Positions 39,465 through 52,029 of a stretch of DNA of 64,000 bases are shown in pieces. The translations under genes were made by a program, and so were the position numbers. Numbering within the stretch: position 1 is the first letter of the stretch; each line of letters begins with the position of its first letter. The notes under the pieces were generated by a model. It saw only the letters and a list, made by a program, of their open reading frames with translations, was not told where the DNA came from and did not search any database. The stretch comes from Ceratotherium simum simum. Lineage: Eukaryota; Chordata; Mammalia; Perissodactyla; Rhinocerotidae. The DNA lies in NCBI RefSeq assembly GCF_000283155.1, contig NW_004454283.1, positions 1,135,790 to 1,199,789 of the forward strand, read 5' to 3'.

Positions 39465-39690
39465 CTGACTTCTCCAGGAAGCCCTCACTCATTTCCCCAG
39501 CTAGCACCCATCGCTGCGTGTGCTAAAACTTGAGCGTCGGCCCATTTCTGTCCTTTCTGCCCTGGGTCCTGGTCATTTTTTACTTTATCTCTAAACTTGG
39601 TTAGCCCCTTGAAGGCAGGAACCATGCTTTCTCTATCTCCCAGTTAACACAGAGGAGGGGTGAAAAAATGTTTCTTCTGTGGAATTGAAG
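39465..39690 (+). mobile_element. L2 LINE 3' portion
   Basis: CTTCTCCAGGAAGCCCTCAC and GCCCCTTGAAGGCAGGAACC. 39,690-40,255 is unique-looking, with a short TTTATTTATTTATTTG run at 39,867; nothing further recognised. Confidence 0.8.
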
Positions 39691-40254
39691 CCTCAGGTGG
39701 AGAGAGAATGGGGTGGATGGTGGACAGATTTTCTAAACAACAATGCAGGTGGCCACGTGTCCTTCCCGGCCCACAGGCAGGACTTCTGTAAAGGACGCCC
39801 CAGTTAATCGTGAAGCCTCAACCACCTTCCAACTGTTGGCCCCCGCTGCTGCTTCTGGGCTAATTTTATTTATTTATTTGTATTTTGTACCCAACCTGCT
39901 TCCAAAAAGGATTTGAGGCAGCACTCTGAGCTAATAAAGCATTTAAACTGAGGTGTCACCTCCCTTCCACAGTGCTGCCTTGATAGAAATATACAGCGAG
40001 GAGCCTGGCCGCAGGACCATAAAAGCTGGGACAGCCATTCTGCGTGTCGCTCTGATGTGTGGCTCCGTCCAGGGTGATGGGTGTCTGGGGAAGCCATTTA
40101 ACAAGCTTCCCAGTGACAGGGACTTTGAGGGAGGAAGCCACCCTACCCGCCATCCTCAGCTTTCCTAGACTGCCATGAGTGATAACCAGCCCTGAACACA
40201 AACACAGGATGACGTGAAGCAGACTGTGCAAGTCCCAGGAGGGGAGCGTGTGAA

Positions 40255-40380
40255 AGCTGGGTTGGGCCCTTACACATCACTCTATGGATGGGGAAACTGA
40301 GGCCCAGAAAGGAAAGAGACTAGCCCAAGGCCCTGTGGCCTCTTCCTAGCCTAGGCTCTCTGCCAGGCCCTACACTCAGC
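40255..40380 (-). repeat. MIR SINE (antisense)
   Basis: GGATGGGGAAACTGAGGCCC, AGACTAGCCCAAGGCCCTG. Confidence 0.85.
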
Positions 40381-40912
40381 AAATTTTCTCGGGAGCTCCT
40401 TGTAGCTCTCATGGTCCAAGACTCTAAAATGAGCCAATTCCCTGAGCCTTGAGAGGCTTAACCTGGCAGCTAACTTTCGGAAATCCTGTTACCTACAATA
40501 AATCTGATCTTTCTTAATTTGTTGTTAATCTAGTTAGAAAGTTGTAATATACATTACACCTCCCTGCATTCTCAAACAGAAGGGGTTATGACCTTGATGT
40601 TTTTTGGCCAGTCTTCTTGGTCAACATCAACAACTATCATCTAGAATGCAATATTGCGTTCAGAAGCTGTTTTAAAGTATGGGTCTGTTTATCCCTATGC
40701 TAAATGTCCCCAAGACAGTTATGCTTTTTGAGTTATGATGTCCTTTTAAAGAAATAACTTTCCAACCTCTACCCACCACACTGTCAGACTGCCTCTGGAA
40801 GCTCCCCTTATGGAGACTCCACCTTCTAGACCCGCACTGTCCAGCAGAAATATAATGCAAGCTACATTCATAGTTTTAAACGTTCCTGCAGCCACAATGA
40901 AAAACCTCCTTA

Positions 40913-41089
40913 GGGCTGGCTCCGTGGCTTAGCGGTTAAGTGCGCACGCTCTGCTGCTGGCGGCCCGGGTTCGGATCCCAGGCGTGCACCGACGCGCCGT
41001 TTCTCTGGCCATGCTGAGGCCGCGTCCCACATACAGCAACTAGAAGGATGTGCAACTATGATGTACAACTATCTACTGGGGCTTTGGGG
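40913..41089 (+). mobile_element. ERE SINE, 5' partner of an ERE-L1 chimera
   Basis: Complete ERE head (GGGCTGGCTCCGTGGCTTAG; B box GGTTCGGATCCC) and body through GGGGCTTTGGGG. It lacks the usual A tail and instead passes at once into L1. Left target copy AACCTCCTTA is at 40,903-40,912, and no duplication separates ERE from L1. Confidence 0.95.
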
Positions 41090-41684
41090 AATGCAAATCA
41101 AAACAACACTAAGATACCACCTCACGCCCGTTAGAATGGCTATAATCACCAAGACAAAAAACAACAAATGTTGGAGAGGATGTGGAGAAACAGGAACCCT
41201 CATATACAGCTGGTGGGAATGCAAATTGGTGCAGCCTCTATGGAAAACGGTATGGAGATTCCTCAAAGAATTAAAAATAGAGATGCCCTATGATCCAGCT
41301 ATCCCACTACTGGGAATCTATCCAATGAACCTGAAATCAACAATCCAAAGAGGCTTATGCACCCCTATGTTCATTGCAGCATTATTCACCATAGCCAAGA
41401 AGTGGAAGCAACCTAAGTGTCCCTCGACTGACGATTGGATTAAGAAAATGTGGTATATATATACAATGGAATACTACTCAGCCATAAAAAAAGACAAAAT
41501 CGTCCCATTTGCAACAACATGGATGGGCCTGGAGCGTATTATGTTAAGTGAAATAAGCCAGAAAGAGAAAGACAAACACTGTATGATCTCACTCATATGT
41601 GGAATATCAACCAACACATGGACAGAGAAAACTGGACTGTGGTTACCAGGGGCAGTGGGGGTGGGGGGTGGGCACAAGGGGTGA
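41058..41684 (+). pseudogene. L1 ORF2 C-terminal frame, fused to ERE codons
   Basis: A 208-codon open frame: about 11 codons from the ERE ([11 protein letters not shown]), then the ORF2 C-terminal segment with the cysteine-rich/zinc-knuckle region ([20 protein letters not shown]), [35 protein letters not shown] and [19 protein letters not shown]. It lacks endonuclease and reverse transcriptase, so it is a dead fragment. It stays open only because the insertion is recent. No evidence of translation. Confidence 0.85.
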
Positions 41685-41780
41685 AGGGAGTCATATATAT
41701 GGTGATGGACAAACAAAAATGTACAACCCAAAATTTCACAATGTTAGAAACCATTAAAACATCAATTAAAAAAAAAAACC
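41087..41780 (+). mobile_element. 5'-truncated young L1, 3' partner of the chimera
   Basis: Starts at GGAATGCAAATC in the ORF2 C-terminal region, shares GGGA with the ERE at the junction, runs through the 3' UTR (GTGGGGGTGGGGGGTGGGC) and ends in A12 plus CC. The right target copy AACCTCCTTA is at 41,781-41,790. The low number of changes makes it the youngest-looking L1 piece here. Confidence 0.95.
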
Positions 41781-42029
41781 AACCTCCTTAAAAGGTGAAA
41801 TTAATTCTAATAACGTTTATCTAACCCAATATATCAAAATATGATTATTTCAACATAGAATCAAAATAAACGATTAATGGGAAATTTTACATCCTCTTTT
41901 CTACTGAGTCTTTGAACTGCAGTATGTATTTTCACTTTCTGCCCTCTCCATTCCGACTTGTCACAATACAAGTGCTCAATGGCCATTTGCGACTTGTGGC
42001 TACCACACTGGACAGCACAGCTCTGCGCT

Positions 42030-42595
42030 TCTAGCTCTAGCTTGCTAAGGTTGCGTTTAGGTAAGAAAAAATAAAACTTGAATTACTGAGGGGCTTTCCT
42101 AGGCCTAGAGGGCAGGTTTGGTACAGGGACTCAGAGCAGTTTCTCTTGGCTGTTCACGAGGGTCTTTAATTGCTTATGTCCTGATTCTTAGCTGTGTTCC
42201 AAACTTCAGCGATGACAGATTAGAGGCTGCCAAGAAAATACAGCATTACTGCAATTTTATGGGAACAAATAATTTTCTAATATTGATTGCCTTTGATAAG
42301 AAAAGTAAACACATTTTTTTACACAGTCTGAAAAAGGTTTTTAAGACACATAGACATGTGACCTCCTACATACTTAGTCACTTAACAATGGCTTATAGAG
42401 CAAGAGTATGGAACCAAATGGACAGGATGGACTCATCAAGAAGTGTGATCATTCAGCTCAGCCCAGATGGGCTCAAAATCCTGGGATGATTTTGCTCTTT
42501 GAAGTAATGAGTGAGTGCAGGCTGACGTCACAGGCATCTGGGTGTCCTGGGTGCTCCTAAGAGACCCCTTTCACAAACACTCTCTGTCCCTGCAG
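42030..42595 (+). other. Unique-looking DNA with an unassigned open frame
   Basis: A plus-strand frame at 42,118-42,489 (123 codons) includes FSDDRLEAAKKIQHYCNFMG and FLHSLKKVFKTHRH, which look more protein-like than most chance frames. I see no family match, no clear splice sites and no promoter. It could be an old pseudogene, an unrecognised repeat or chance. Confidence 0.25.
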
Positions 42596-42599
42596 CCCA

Positions 42600-42800
42600 G
42601 CAGCCCCCACAGTGCCCTCTCTGGTGCACCACACCAATATAGCTGGATTACAACTGGTGCTGATGCTTTTGCCCCTTCCACGAGACTGAGAGTACTTCAG
42701 AGACTACAGGGAGAGACTTCTTTCATTTCTACATCCCCAGCAGCCATCTTGGCACACTGCAGGTGCTAATACATGTTTATTGAATTAGTTAATGAATTAA
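42600..42800 (+). mobile_element. L2 LINE 3' end
   Basis: CCCAGCAGCCATCTTGGCAC, GCAGGTGCTAATACATG, TTTATTGAATTAGTTAATGA. Confidence 0.75.
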
Positions 42801-42924
42801 TGAAGTTGAAATGCTGCTGAAATGAAAATGTGGTGGAAAAAACAGGTGCAATGCTTTCCTCCAGGAGAAACAAAGGTGTTCTCTGGGTCTTGTTCAGATA
42901 ACTCGGATCCCTAACAAATGCCTG

Positions 42925-43180
42925 TCGCCCGTGTCCCTCTGTAAAGTGAGGACGTTGGGCTGACTGCTCCTTAGGGGAGCTCTGTGAGTCTGTGAACCTG
43001 TGGCATGTGGCGGCAAATGCTCCCTCGGCACGAGAGCCTCTTGCTCAGGACGACCATATAATTGATCATCAAAACCGGGACACTTTTGAGAGCAAAAAGG
43101 GATGCTGTTAACAATTCCTCCAGGCTGACAGCTATACACCAGGACAGGCCCCGGGCAAACCGGAAGGTGTGGTCCCCCTG
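42925..43180. repeat. MIR tail, then a hAT-like MER fragment
   Basis: 42,925-43,015 carries MIR words (GTCCCTCTGTAAAGTGAGG). 43,048-43,180 runs from AGGACGACCATATAATTGAT to GGGCAAACCGGAAGGTGTGG, resembling the small MER family of the 51.65-kb MITE. Confidence 0.55.
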
Positions 43181-43289
43181 CTCCTACTTCATGGAGCCTT
43201 CTAGAGTGAGCCAATCCCAGCCAAGCACCCTGTGTGCAGTGCAAGTGGCCTACTCCATCCATGAGGCCTTGGTCACCCCAGTTTCATGG

Positions 43290-43660
43290 TGTATGTTAAC
43301 TGCTCTCTTCTAGACTATAAACTCCTCAAAGATCAGGGACTGTGTCCCCTTCATCCTCTCCATCTCTCTCCATGATGCTGAGTCGAGACCAGGCATACAG
43401 TAGGATCCAGTGAACGGAAGAATTGAGTTCCCAGTCCCCACAGTTTTCTCACCTGCCCAACAAATATTTAGTAAGAACTTAATTAGAAGCAGTCTTTGTG
43501 GTGTGCCTGGGGCAACAGACATCAGTAGGAATCACAGGGAATTCCCAATTTGGTGGAGAAGACTGGCTTGTAAGTAAATGAGTGCTAGAACAGAGGTGAG
43601 TCATGGCTGGGAGCACCGAGCAGAGGGAGAGGTGGCCTCTACCCAGGATGGGAAAGGGGG
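43290..43660. mobile_element. L2 fragments: sense 3' end, then antisense
   Basis: 43,290-43,415 sense (CTATAAACTCCTCAAAGATC, AGGGACTGTGTCCCC, CCAGGCATACAGTAGGATCC). 43,450-43,660 antisense (CAACAAATATTTAGTAAGAA, GGAGAAGACTGGCTTGTAAG). Confidence 0.75.
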
Positions 43661-43843
43661 TGGTGGGAGGGTCGTCAACACCCATTGGTAGTTATTCTGT
43701 CCAGTATCATCTCTCCCTCTTCTGGTGACAGCACTATGATTTTCCTTTGGGAAAACACTCCTGCCTCATCCTTTGCCCAGCTGGTACACCTGGGGCTGAT
43801 TGTACCTGCTCGCTTCCAGGAAGGACATGACACTCAGCCTCAC

Positions 43844-44027
43844 CAGTGAGAGCAACACACTCTCCTAGCTACAGGAAACATTTCAAGCAGGTGCAGCCAA
43901 CAGAGTCAATGATGTTGGTGTTGGCACTTCTACTGTAACACTCAGGAAAGAGAAGCCCTCTTTCTCCTGGGGAAACCAAAGCTGGTAGAATAATGTGCTC
44001 AGAGATGCTCATGACCATCTTGTCAGC
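43844..44027 (-). pseudogene. Tentative C3orf20-like exon D with in-frame TAG
   Basis: Acceptor GTTTCTCTCCTTAG at 44,028, phase 0 as required by exon C. The frame is open for 52 codons (ADKMVMSISEHIILPALVS, then GERGLLFPECYSRSANTN), hits TAG at 43,871-43,869, continues LGECVALT and reaches a donor-like ACTG/GTGAGG at 43,844. The exon would end in phase 1, as exon E can accept. I do not recognise the peptide, so the call rests on splice words, phase and position only. Confidence 0.38.
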
Positions 44028-44269
44028 CTAAGGAGAGAAACTCCCCGAGAATAAAGTCAACAAAGAGCAAAGCAGAGCCAAGAGATGGGAAGATGTGATG
44101 GAATCATTTGAGGGCCTGGATCCAGTCATGCCGGAAGCTGCCTATTGACAGACTTTTCAGTGTACTGAGCCAATACAGACTCTTTTCATGCTTAAGCCAG
44201 TCTGCATTGGATTCTGGCACAACTGAAAGACTACTCATGGATAGAAGTTTCACAGAGAAGGTGGTGCTA

Positions 44270-44400
44270 AGGTCAGACAGTGAATGATGAGTAGGAATCC
44301 ATTAGGCAGAGAAAGAGGCAGGGCCTTGCATGAGGTGGGAAGGTAAGAGGAGCAAAGGCATTGAGATGTGGAGTGGAAACCCACATTGAGATGCCCAGGG
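44270..44400 (-). mobile_element. L2 fragment (antisense)
   Basis: Diverged antisense L2 words: GAGTAGGAATCCATTAGGCA, GAGGAGCAAAGGCATTGAG. Confidence 0.45.
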
Positions 44401-44404
44401 GTCA

Positions 44405-45250
<846 letters not shown>

Positions 45251-45254
45251 TCAT

Positions 45255-46095
45255 TCTGTACTGAGAACTGTGTGGTCTAGGGGTAAGTCCCAGTTCTTTC
45301 TCCTGTTAGCAAGCCATTGAGACTCTCTGAAGCTCAAGTTCTTCAATATGAAATAGTTGAAAGGCTAGTATTAGGGTCAAATGAGATCAATACTATGGAA
45401 GTGGCTTTGAAGCCATAAAGGCCCATACCAAACATGAGCAGATATTGTCAGGACGTGGCAGAGCAACTCACACATAAGGCCCCTGGGTGGTTCATGTGTG
45501 TAGAGAGTTATTTATGCACAGTGGCCCTACTCAAGGGCCTAGGAGTCTACAGCCCTACACTGCTGCGTGGCATTCTTCCTTCTGTCTTCAAAATCCCTGG
45601 CCATACACGCACCCCGGGACTCCTCTGAACTAAGAAGACACTCTCCATTCTGCTCTCTCCATTTCTTTCTACTACCCCACTTGCTGGCCCAAAGATCAAC
45701 ACTCAGCTTCCTCACCACTGAGCCCCTTCCTTACATTCTACAGTCTGGAAGCTTGTCCCCTCCAGCACCCTGAAAACATCTGATCCATAACTGTCTTCTT
45801 GCCAAGTTTTTTGACATCTTCACAACTTGTAGATCACTCTCACTTAAGAGAAACCCTACCCTCTCCAGTTCTCCTTCTAGAGAGGGTAGTATAGAGGTTG
45901 GGAGCTCAAGTCCTGCAGTTGGACAGGGTTCAAATCCCAGTGTTGCCACTTATCAGTTGGGCAATTTTAGGCAAGTTAATTAGCTTCTCTGAGCCTGGGG
46001 ACAGGAATAGAATCCTTCTCCTAGGGTGTTGAGCAGATTTCATGGGATAAATCATGCCAAGGGCTTAGCATGGTGCAGCTATTTTTATTATCCCT
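45255..46095 (+). repeat. MIR (45,255-45,430), L2 (45,600-45,860) and MIR (45,885-46,095)
   Basis: The first MIR has AGCAAGCCATTGAGACTCTC. The middle part is a weak L2. The last MIR is well kept: GAGGTTGGGAGCTCAAGTCC, GGGTTCAAATCCCAGTGTTG, CTTCTCTGAGCCTGGGG. 46,170-46,560 may be further L2 but is uncertain. Confidence 0.75.
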
Positions 46096-46599
46096 GCTCC
46101 CTGGGTGGTTTCTCTTCCCCTCCCCACTGCCCAAAATAACAGTGCTCTACAAAGTCAGTCACTGCTCATCTTCTTGGGAGCTCATGAGCCAGCCCAGTCA
46201 CATATATCCATCATCTCAATCTCTCATCCTAGGTGAGGATTATGTCACAACAGCCCAGAGAGATATGGCCACTGTGCCCAATCAGCATGTGTAAAACCAC
46301 ATTGATCTCCGACCCTCTCAGAAACTTCTCTATGTCTATTCAGACACACATTCCATTGAGGAGTCATTTATAATTCCCTTCTCCTCTCATTTATCTGCTA
46401 TAGCCCATGCCTGAATGCCATCGAATTCTTTTACTGAAAAGGCTCCTTTAAAAAATATTGTTACCACCCTTCATCATGTGAGGTCTGGCTAGTAACTCCC
46501 TAGCTATTCTTTCTACTAGCCCATCCACTGATCTTTCCCTCTCTAGTTGACCTTCCACACAAATGCTGGACCAAGCACGCCAGCCCCCAGCTTAAAAAC

Positions 46600-48160
46600 T
46601 AACCAGCTAGTTATGCTTCCAACATAGCTGAGTCAGCTCCTAACAGGCTGACCCTCCCACAGAACTTGAAAAAAAAAAAAAACCCAAAGGCTCTGAAGAG
46701 TAAACCAAAGCAGGCAGATTTTGAAAAGTCAAAACTTAAAAGACAGGACCAGCATGGGAAGAGTTTCCATTTTACAGCTTTAGCCTGAATGCAGGCCATA
46801 GCCATGGGCAAAATACCACCACCTTTCTAGCTCAAAGAACTGAAGGACACAACCTAGGGCAACTCTAATTACAGAAAAGTAAGGAGAGAATTCCAGAAGG
46901 GACAGAGCCAGAGAAATAGAGCTCCAAATTCTATGTATAAACTGTCCACATCTCTGCCTGATCCTTGAACCATGCATGAGCAGGGCAAATTCAAGACAGC
47001 TTACAGCTGGGAAAACAAAAAAATGGAAGTGAGATTTGAGCTGCTGCCCACTGCAGGTGAGACAAAGTTTGTGGTGTGAATCTAATCAAGTTCATTGCCT
47101 GTTAAAACATAACTATCAACACTCTTCAGAGTAATACATCAGAATTCAGAGACTCCACAACATAACAGTCACATTGTCAGCAATCTAAAATTACTCAACA
47201 CGTGAAGAACCAGTGACGTGTGAGCCGTTCTCAAGGCAACAGATATCCATTCCCGTCTGATACGTTCCAGATGTTGAAATTATCAGACAAGGAATTTAAA
47301 GCAGCTAATTTAACCATACTTGATGAGGCAAAGGAAAATATACTTGTAATGAATGAAAAAATAGGAAACCTCAGCAGAGAAACAGAAAATATAAAAAGAA
47401 CTAAATGGAAATTCTAGAACTAAAAATATATATTTGAAATAAAAAAATTTCACAGAATTAGCATAATACCAGAATGGAGATGACAGAATGACGTCAGTGA
47501 ACTTGGAGACAGATCCACAGAAATTATCCTATCTGAGAAGAGAAAACATTTGAACACAAAAAAAAGAACAGAGCCTCAGGGACCTTTGGGGTAATACTAA
47601 AAGCCTTTAAATGCATGTAATTGGAGTCTCAGGAGAAAAGGACAGAAATTGGAGCACTTTTTTATCTCTAAAATAATGGCAGAAGACTTATCAAATTTGG
47701 TAAAAGGCATGAATTTAAAGATTCAAGAAGCTCAGGAAACCCCTAACAGAATAAATATGAAGACTACCACACCCAGACACATCATAGTCAAACTTAGAAA
47801 ACCAAGGAAAAGAGAAAATCTTGAAAGCAGCTAAAGAAAACAAACAATGGTTTGAATAACTACAGACTCCTCATCATACACCATGGAAGACAGACACAGT
47901 GGAACAACATCTTTAAAATGTTGGAAGAAAAAAAACCCAGAAAAGCAGTCAACTCAGAATTCCACATCCAGCAAAAGCATCCTTTCATAAAGACATTTTT
48001 CACACGGAAGAAACAAGAGAATTTGCTGCCAGCAGATCTGCACTTCAAGAAATGCTAAAGGAAGTTCTTCAGGCTGAAGAGAAATGATACAGAGGGAAAT
48101 TTTGATTTTCAGAGAGGAAGGAAAAACACTGGAAATGGTAAATATCTGGGTAAAAACAAA
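46600..48160 (+). mobile_element. 5' half of an old L1, or a HAL1 half-LINE
   Basis: Contains L1-type 5' UTR and ORF1 only. 47,220-47,420 encodes the coiled-coil part (MLKLSDKEFKAANLTILDEA). 47,649-47,834 encodes the RNA-binding part (MAEDLSNLVKGMNLKIQEAQ, RHIIVKLRK). 47,950-48,090 carries the ORF1 end (GCCAGCAGATCTGCACTTC). No ORF2 follows. HAL1 elements naturally lack ORF2; deletion of a normal L1 is the alternative. Confidence 0.8.
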
Positions 48161-48164
48161 CTGG

Positions 48165-48475
48165 CCACTGCAGCCTCCAAGACAACATGCAAACGCCTCA
48201 GCCTGACACCCAACACCTCTCACCCCCTCCCGAGAACACGTACACCTCCTGCTCCCCTTCCTTCACAAGAAGCACTTGTGAACTTGTAAAGAAGCCACAC
48301 TGAGTCCCAACTCCAATCCTTTAGAGATGCTACTCCCTCTACCTCTGAATCACATGCACACACACTGATGTTCCAACTCAAGGGTCACCTTGTCTTCCAG
48401 GCCACTCCTGGCTGCACCAGCCCCTGCTGTGCATTTACGTATGCAGCTCCAGGCAACAGAACAATGAACTAAAAC
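48165..48475 (+). mobile_element. L2 LINE fragment
   Basis: Diverged sense L2, with CTTGTCTTCCAGGCCACTCC and CAGCCCCTGCTGTGCATTTA. Confidence 0.55.
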
Positions 48476-48499
48476 ACTTGAGTGATGTCAAAGCACCTT

Positions 48500-48720
48500 C
48501 ACCACTATTATTTCATTTAGTTTTCACAAAGCAGCAGGAGGCAGGAGGGCAGGTCTGGTGACCCACCTTGCATTGATGAGACAACCGAGACTCAGAGAAG
48601 CTGAGTCATTTTCACAAAGCTGCACCGCCAGAGTCTAGCAAAGCTTGCACAAGTACTTGGCTCCTCAGACTCTCATCCCAGTTCTTTGTCCACTTGGCCA
48701 CACTGACACATAACATATCA
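48500..48720 (-). repeat. MIR SINE (antisense)
   Basis: CATTGATGAGACAACCGAG, CTCAGAGAAGCTGAGTCATT, CACAAAGCTGCACCGCCAG. Confidence 0.8.
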
Positions 48721-48884
48721 TGCCTGCCTGCAACCGATTCATAATATTCTTGGATTGTAAACTTTTCATACAGCTACAAAAAGTTTTATATTAAGACAAC
48801 TCAACACACCCCTAGATTGATTGGGCGTCTTGGACCTAGCCAAGAATCAGAAATCTTTGTGAAAACTACAGAAAGCTCAAACTC

Positions 48885-48995
48885 ATAACAGACCAACTGA
48901 GTCAGAATCTCTCTGGGGCTGAGCCTGAGGATCTGCACTTTTTTAAAGTCCCATAGGTGATTCTGATATGTGACCAGAGCTGAGAATCTCTGCAT
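48885..48995 (+). mobile_element. MER5A-like hAT fragment
   Basis: CTGAGTCAGAATCTCTCTGG, GCCTGAGGATCTGCAC and CATAGGTGATTCTGATATGT with GAGAATCTCTGC follow the MER5A pattern. Confidence 0.75.
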
Positions 48996-49039
48996 TGCAT
49001 GACTAATTGTCAAATAACTAACCCAGACTGTGGGCTCTG

Positions 49040-49320
49040 TGAGAAGAGAGAAATGGATGTGGGCTGGGGTTCCACGAAGGAGGGGAAATCTGAGCAGGGC
49101 TATGAAGGAGGGAAAATGTGGATTGGCAGCGAGAGGAGGGGACGTATTTCAGGCCAAGGAGATAGGAAAGGTAAGACATGTTTAAGGGATTGAATGGTTC
49201 TGAGCAGAAGTGTGATCTATAGAAACTGGGATATAAGAATGATAATCCAGTGGCCAATGTAGAGGATGAACAAGAAGGGCAGGAGACATGAGGCTAGGGG
49301 TAGGGTGCCTGAGCCCCACC
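49040..49320 (-). mobile_element. L2 fragment (antisense)
   Basis: Antisense L2 middle: GGTTCTGAGCAGAAGTGTGA, TAATCCAGTGGCCAATGTAG, AGGGCAGGAGACATGAGG. Confidence 0.6.
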
Positions 49321-49539
49321 ATGCACTCCAAGAGTGCTTCTGTCCATGACGTTAGCTTGGGGCTCTTAATCTCAGGCCACCTTAAGTGGATTCTATGTTC
49401 TGTGATCTTTCTCTGAACCCCAACCCTATGAGCTTGTACCTCTTTCATGGCCTTATCTTTCTCTACCCTACATTCTTATTACTCCCTGGGACTTTTGAGT
49501 CCCTTGAGGGGCCTTTCTTATCTTTCTATCCCCTAGATT

Positions 49540-49740
49540 GGTGATTCTCAATCAGGGGCAATTTTGCCCCCAGAGGACATTTGGCAATGTCTGCAGATAT
49601 TTTTGTTGTCACAACTGGGGGAGGGGGTACTACTGGCATCTAGTGGGATGCTGCTAAATATCCTACAATGCAAAGTTATAACAAAGAATTACCCATCTCC
49701 AAATGTCAGTATTGCCAAGGATGAGAAACTCTGCCTTAGA
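49540..49740 (+). mobile_element. hAT-type MER DNA-transposon fossil
   Basis: GGTGATTCTCAATCAGGGGC, GGACATTTGGCAATGTCTGC, CTACTGGCATCTAGTGGGAT and AAGGATGAGAAACTCTGC match one common hAT family; the 31.7-kb copy is its antisense relative. Confidence 0.88.
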
Positions 49741-49744
49741 TAAA

Positions 49745-50326
49745 GTGACAAGCACACCTAATTACTTTATTAGTAAATTAAATGTATTAAGTTACTATTT
49801 AATATTAGTAATTCAACATTGATTTAATATTTAATAAGTCTTTGATGAATGGCTGTCTGAAAAACCAAATGAATGAGAAAAGGGTTTGTGTCTATCAGCC
49901 ACCTTTGACTCCCAGATTTTTTTATTTAACAGATAATTAAAGTTATAAAAACAAAAACTGGGCAGACCAACATAGAATTTTCTTATTGCCACATAAAGAC
50001 GTTAAAAATAAAACTATCAACTACTATAACAGTTACTTTCTAAAAGAAAGGACATTTTAACTATCAAAATGTAATAATAATAATAAAATAGGAAGGCTAT
50101 CACCAAGAAAGGTCAGTACAGCAGCCAACAGTTGCTGTAGGCTGGTGAACAGTTCACTTCAGTCAACCCTGGACCACCACCACCCACCAACTTGGGAACA
50201 TCCAAGTGAGAACACAAGTTCCTCGGGGGGGAGGGCTCCTGTCTCACAGGCAGCTCTCCAGCTCTTAATGCTGGGCAGCCTGGGAAAGGCTGCTGAGGCC
50301 ACCCCACCTGTGCTGCCCACCCATAC
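49745..50326. other. Unique-looking intron DNA
   Basis: AT-rich to about 50,100 with a short (AAT)n run at 50,073-50,090, then GC-rich toward exon B. No gene or repeat recognised. Confidence 0.4.
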
Positions 50327-51405
<1,079 letters not shown>

Positions 51406-51559
51406 CTAACAGAAAATTCTCCAGGTTCTGCTTTCAGGTGCCCTATGGAAAGCAAGTCTATATGTCGAAGTGTTAGCTATTTGGTGCATCATTCCCAGTC
51501 TTCAAAGACCCTCCCTGCACTTTGCATAAGTAACAATTAAATGACTATAGAACCCAACC

Positions 51560-51885
51560 ATGCCCTGGGTGCTTTCCTGTATCTTCTTTCTGTTCCTCAC
51601 AACCATCCTTTAGTATTAATATTATCTCCATCTCATAGATGAGTAGGGTTTCCCTGCATCTGAGGTTTCCTGGGATGCAGGACTTTCAATGCCAAAACCA
51701 GGAAAGTCTCAGGCAAACCAGGATAAGTTGGTCACCCTACAGATGAGGAATACAAGGTGCAGAGAAATGATATTCCTCACAGGGAAGTGGCAGAGCCAGG
51801 ATCTGAACTCTGAGGCCAGTGATATTTCTAATTCTGTCAGGCTGCCTCCCCTTTTGACTAATCTAGGAAAGCAGGCAATGTATCC
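51560..51885 (-). repeat. MIR SINE (antisense), split by a MITE
   Basis: Left part TATCTCCATCTCATAGATGA and right part AGATGAGGAATACAAGGTGC with AGTGGCAGAGCCAGGATCTG form one antisense MIR once 51,644-51,739 is removed. Confidence 0.8.
51644..51739. mobile_element. 96-bp hAT-like MITE with 8-bp target duplication
   Basis: Begins TAGGGTTTCCCTG and ends GGTCACCCTA, so TAGGGT is its short inverted terminus. Flanks TAGATGAG (51,636-51,643) and CAGATGAG (51,740-51,747) differ at one of eight bases, as expected for an old hAT target duplication. Confidence 0.8.
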
Positions 51886-52029
51886 TTGCTCATTTCCTCC
51901 TAAGGAAGCCCCAAAAAGCATTCGTCTTGACTAAGAGGGACATGGTATGGGCAGCTACCATCCTGTGTGCAGGAGTTTCAGAAGTACCCCAGACAGAAGA
52001 ATTTCAGTGGTGGCACTGGGGTGTACACG

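Larger units (their letters stand above)
40828..42025 (-). mobile_element. hAT-type DNA transposon split by a chimeric retroinsertion
   Basis: Ends CACTGTCCAGCAGAAATATA (40,833) and CACACTGGACAGCACAG (42,004) are inverted repeats. The interior (GCAAGCTACATTCATAGTTT ... TCAAAATATGATTATTTC ... GTGCTCAATGGCCATTTGCG) matches one common mammalian MER family in antisense. Removing 40,913-41,790 restores one continuous element. Confidence 0.85.
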
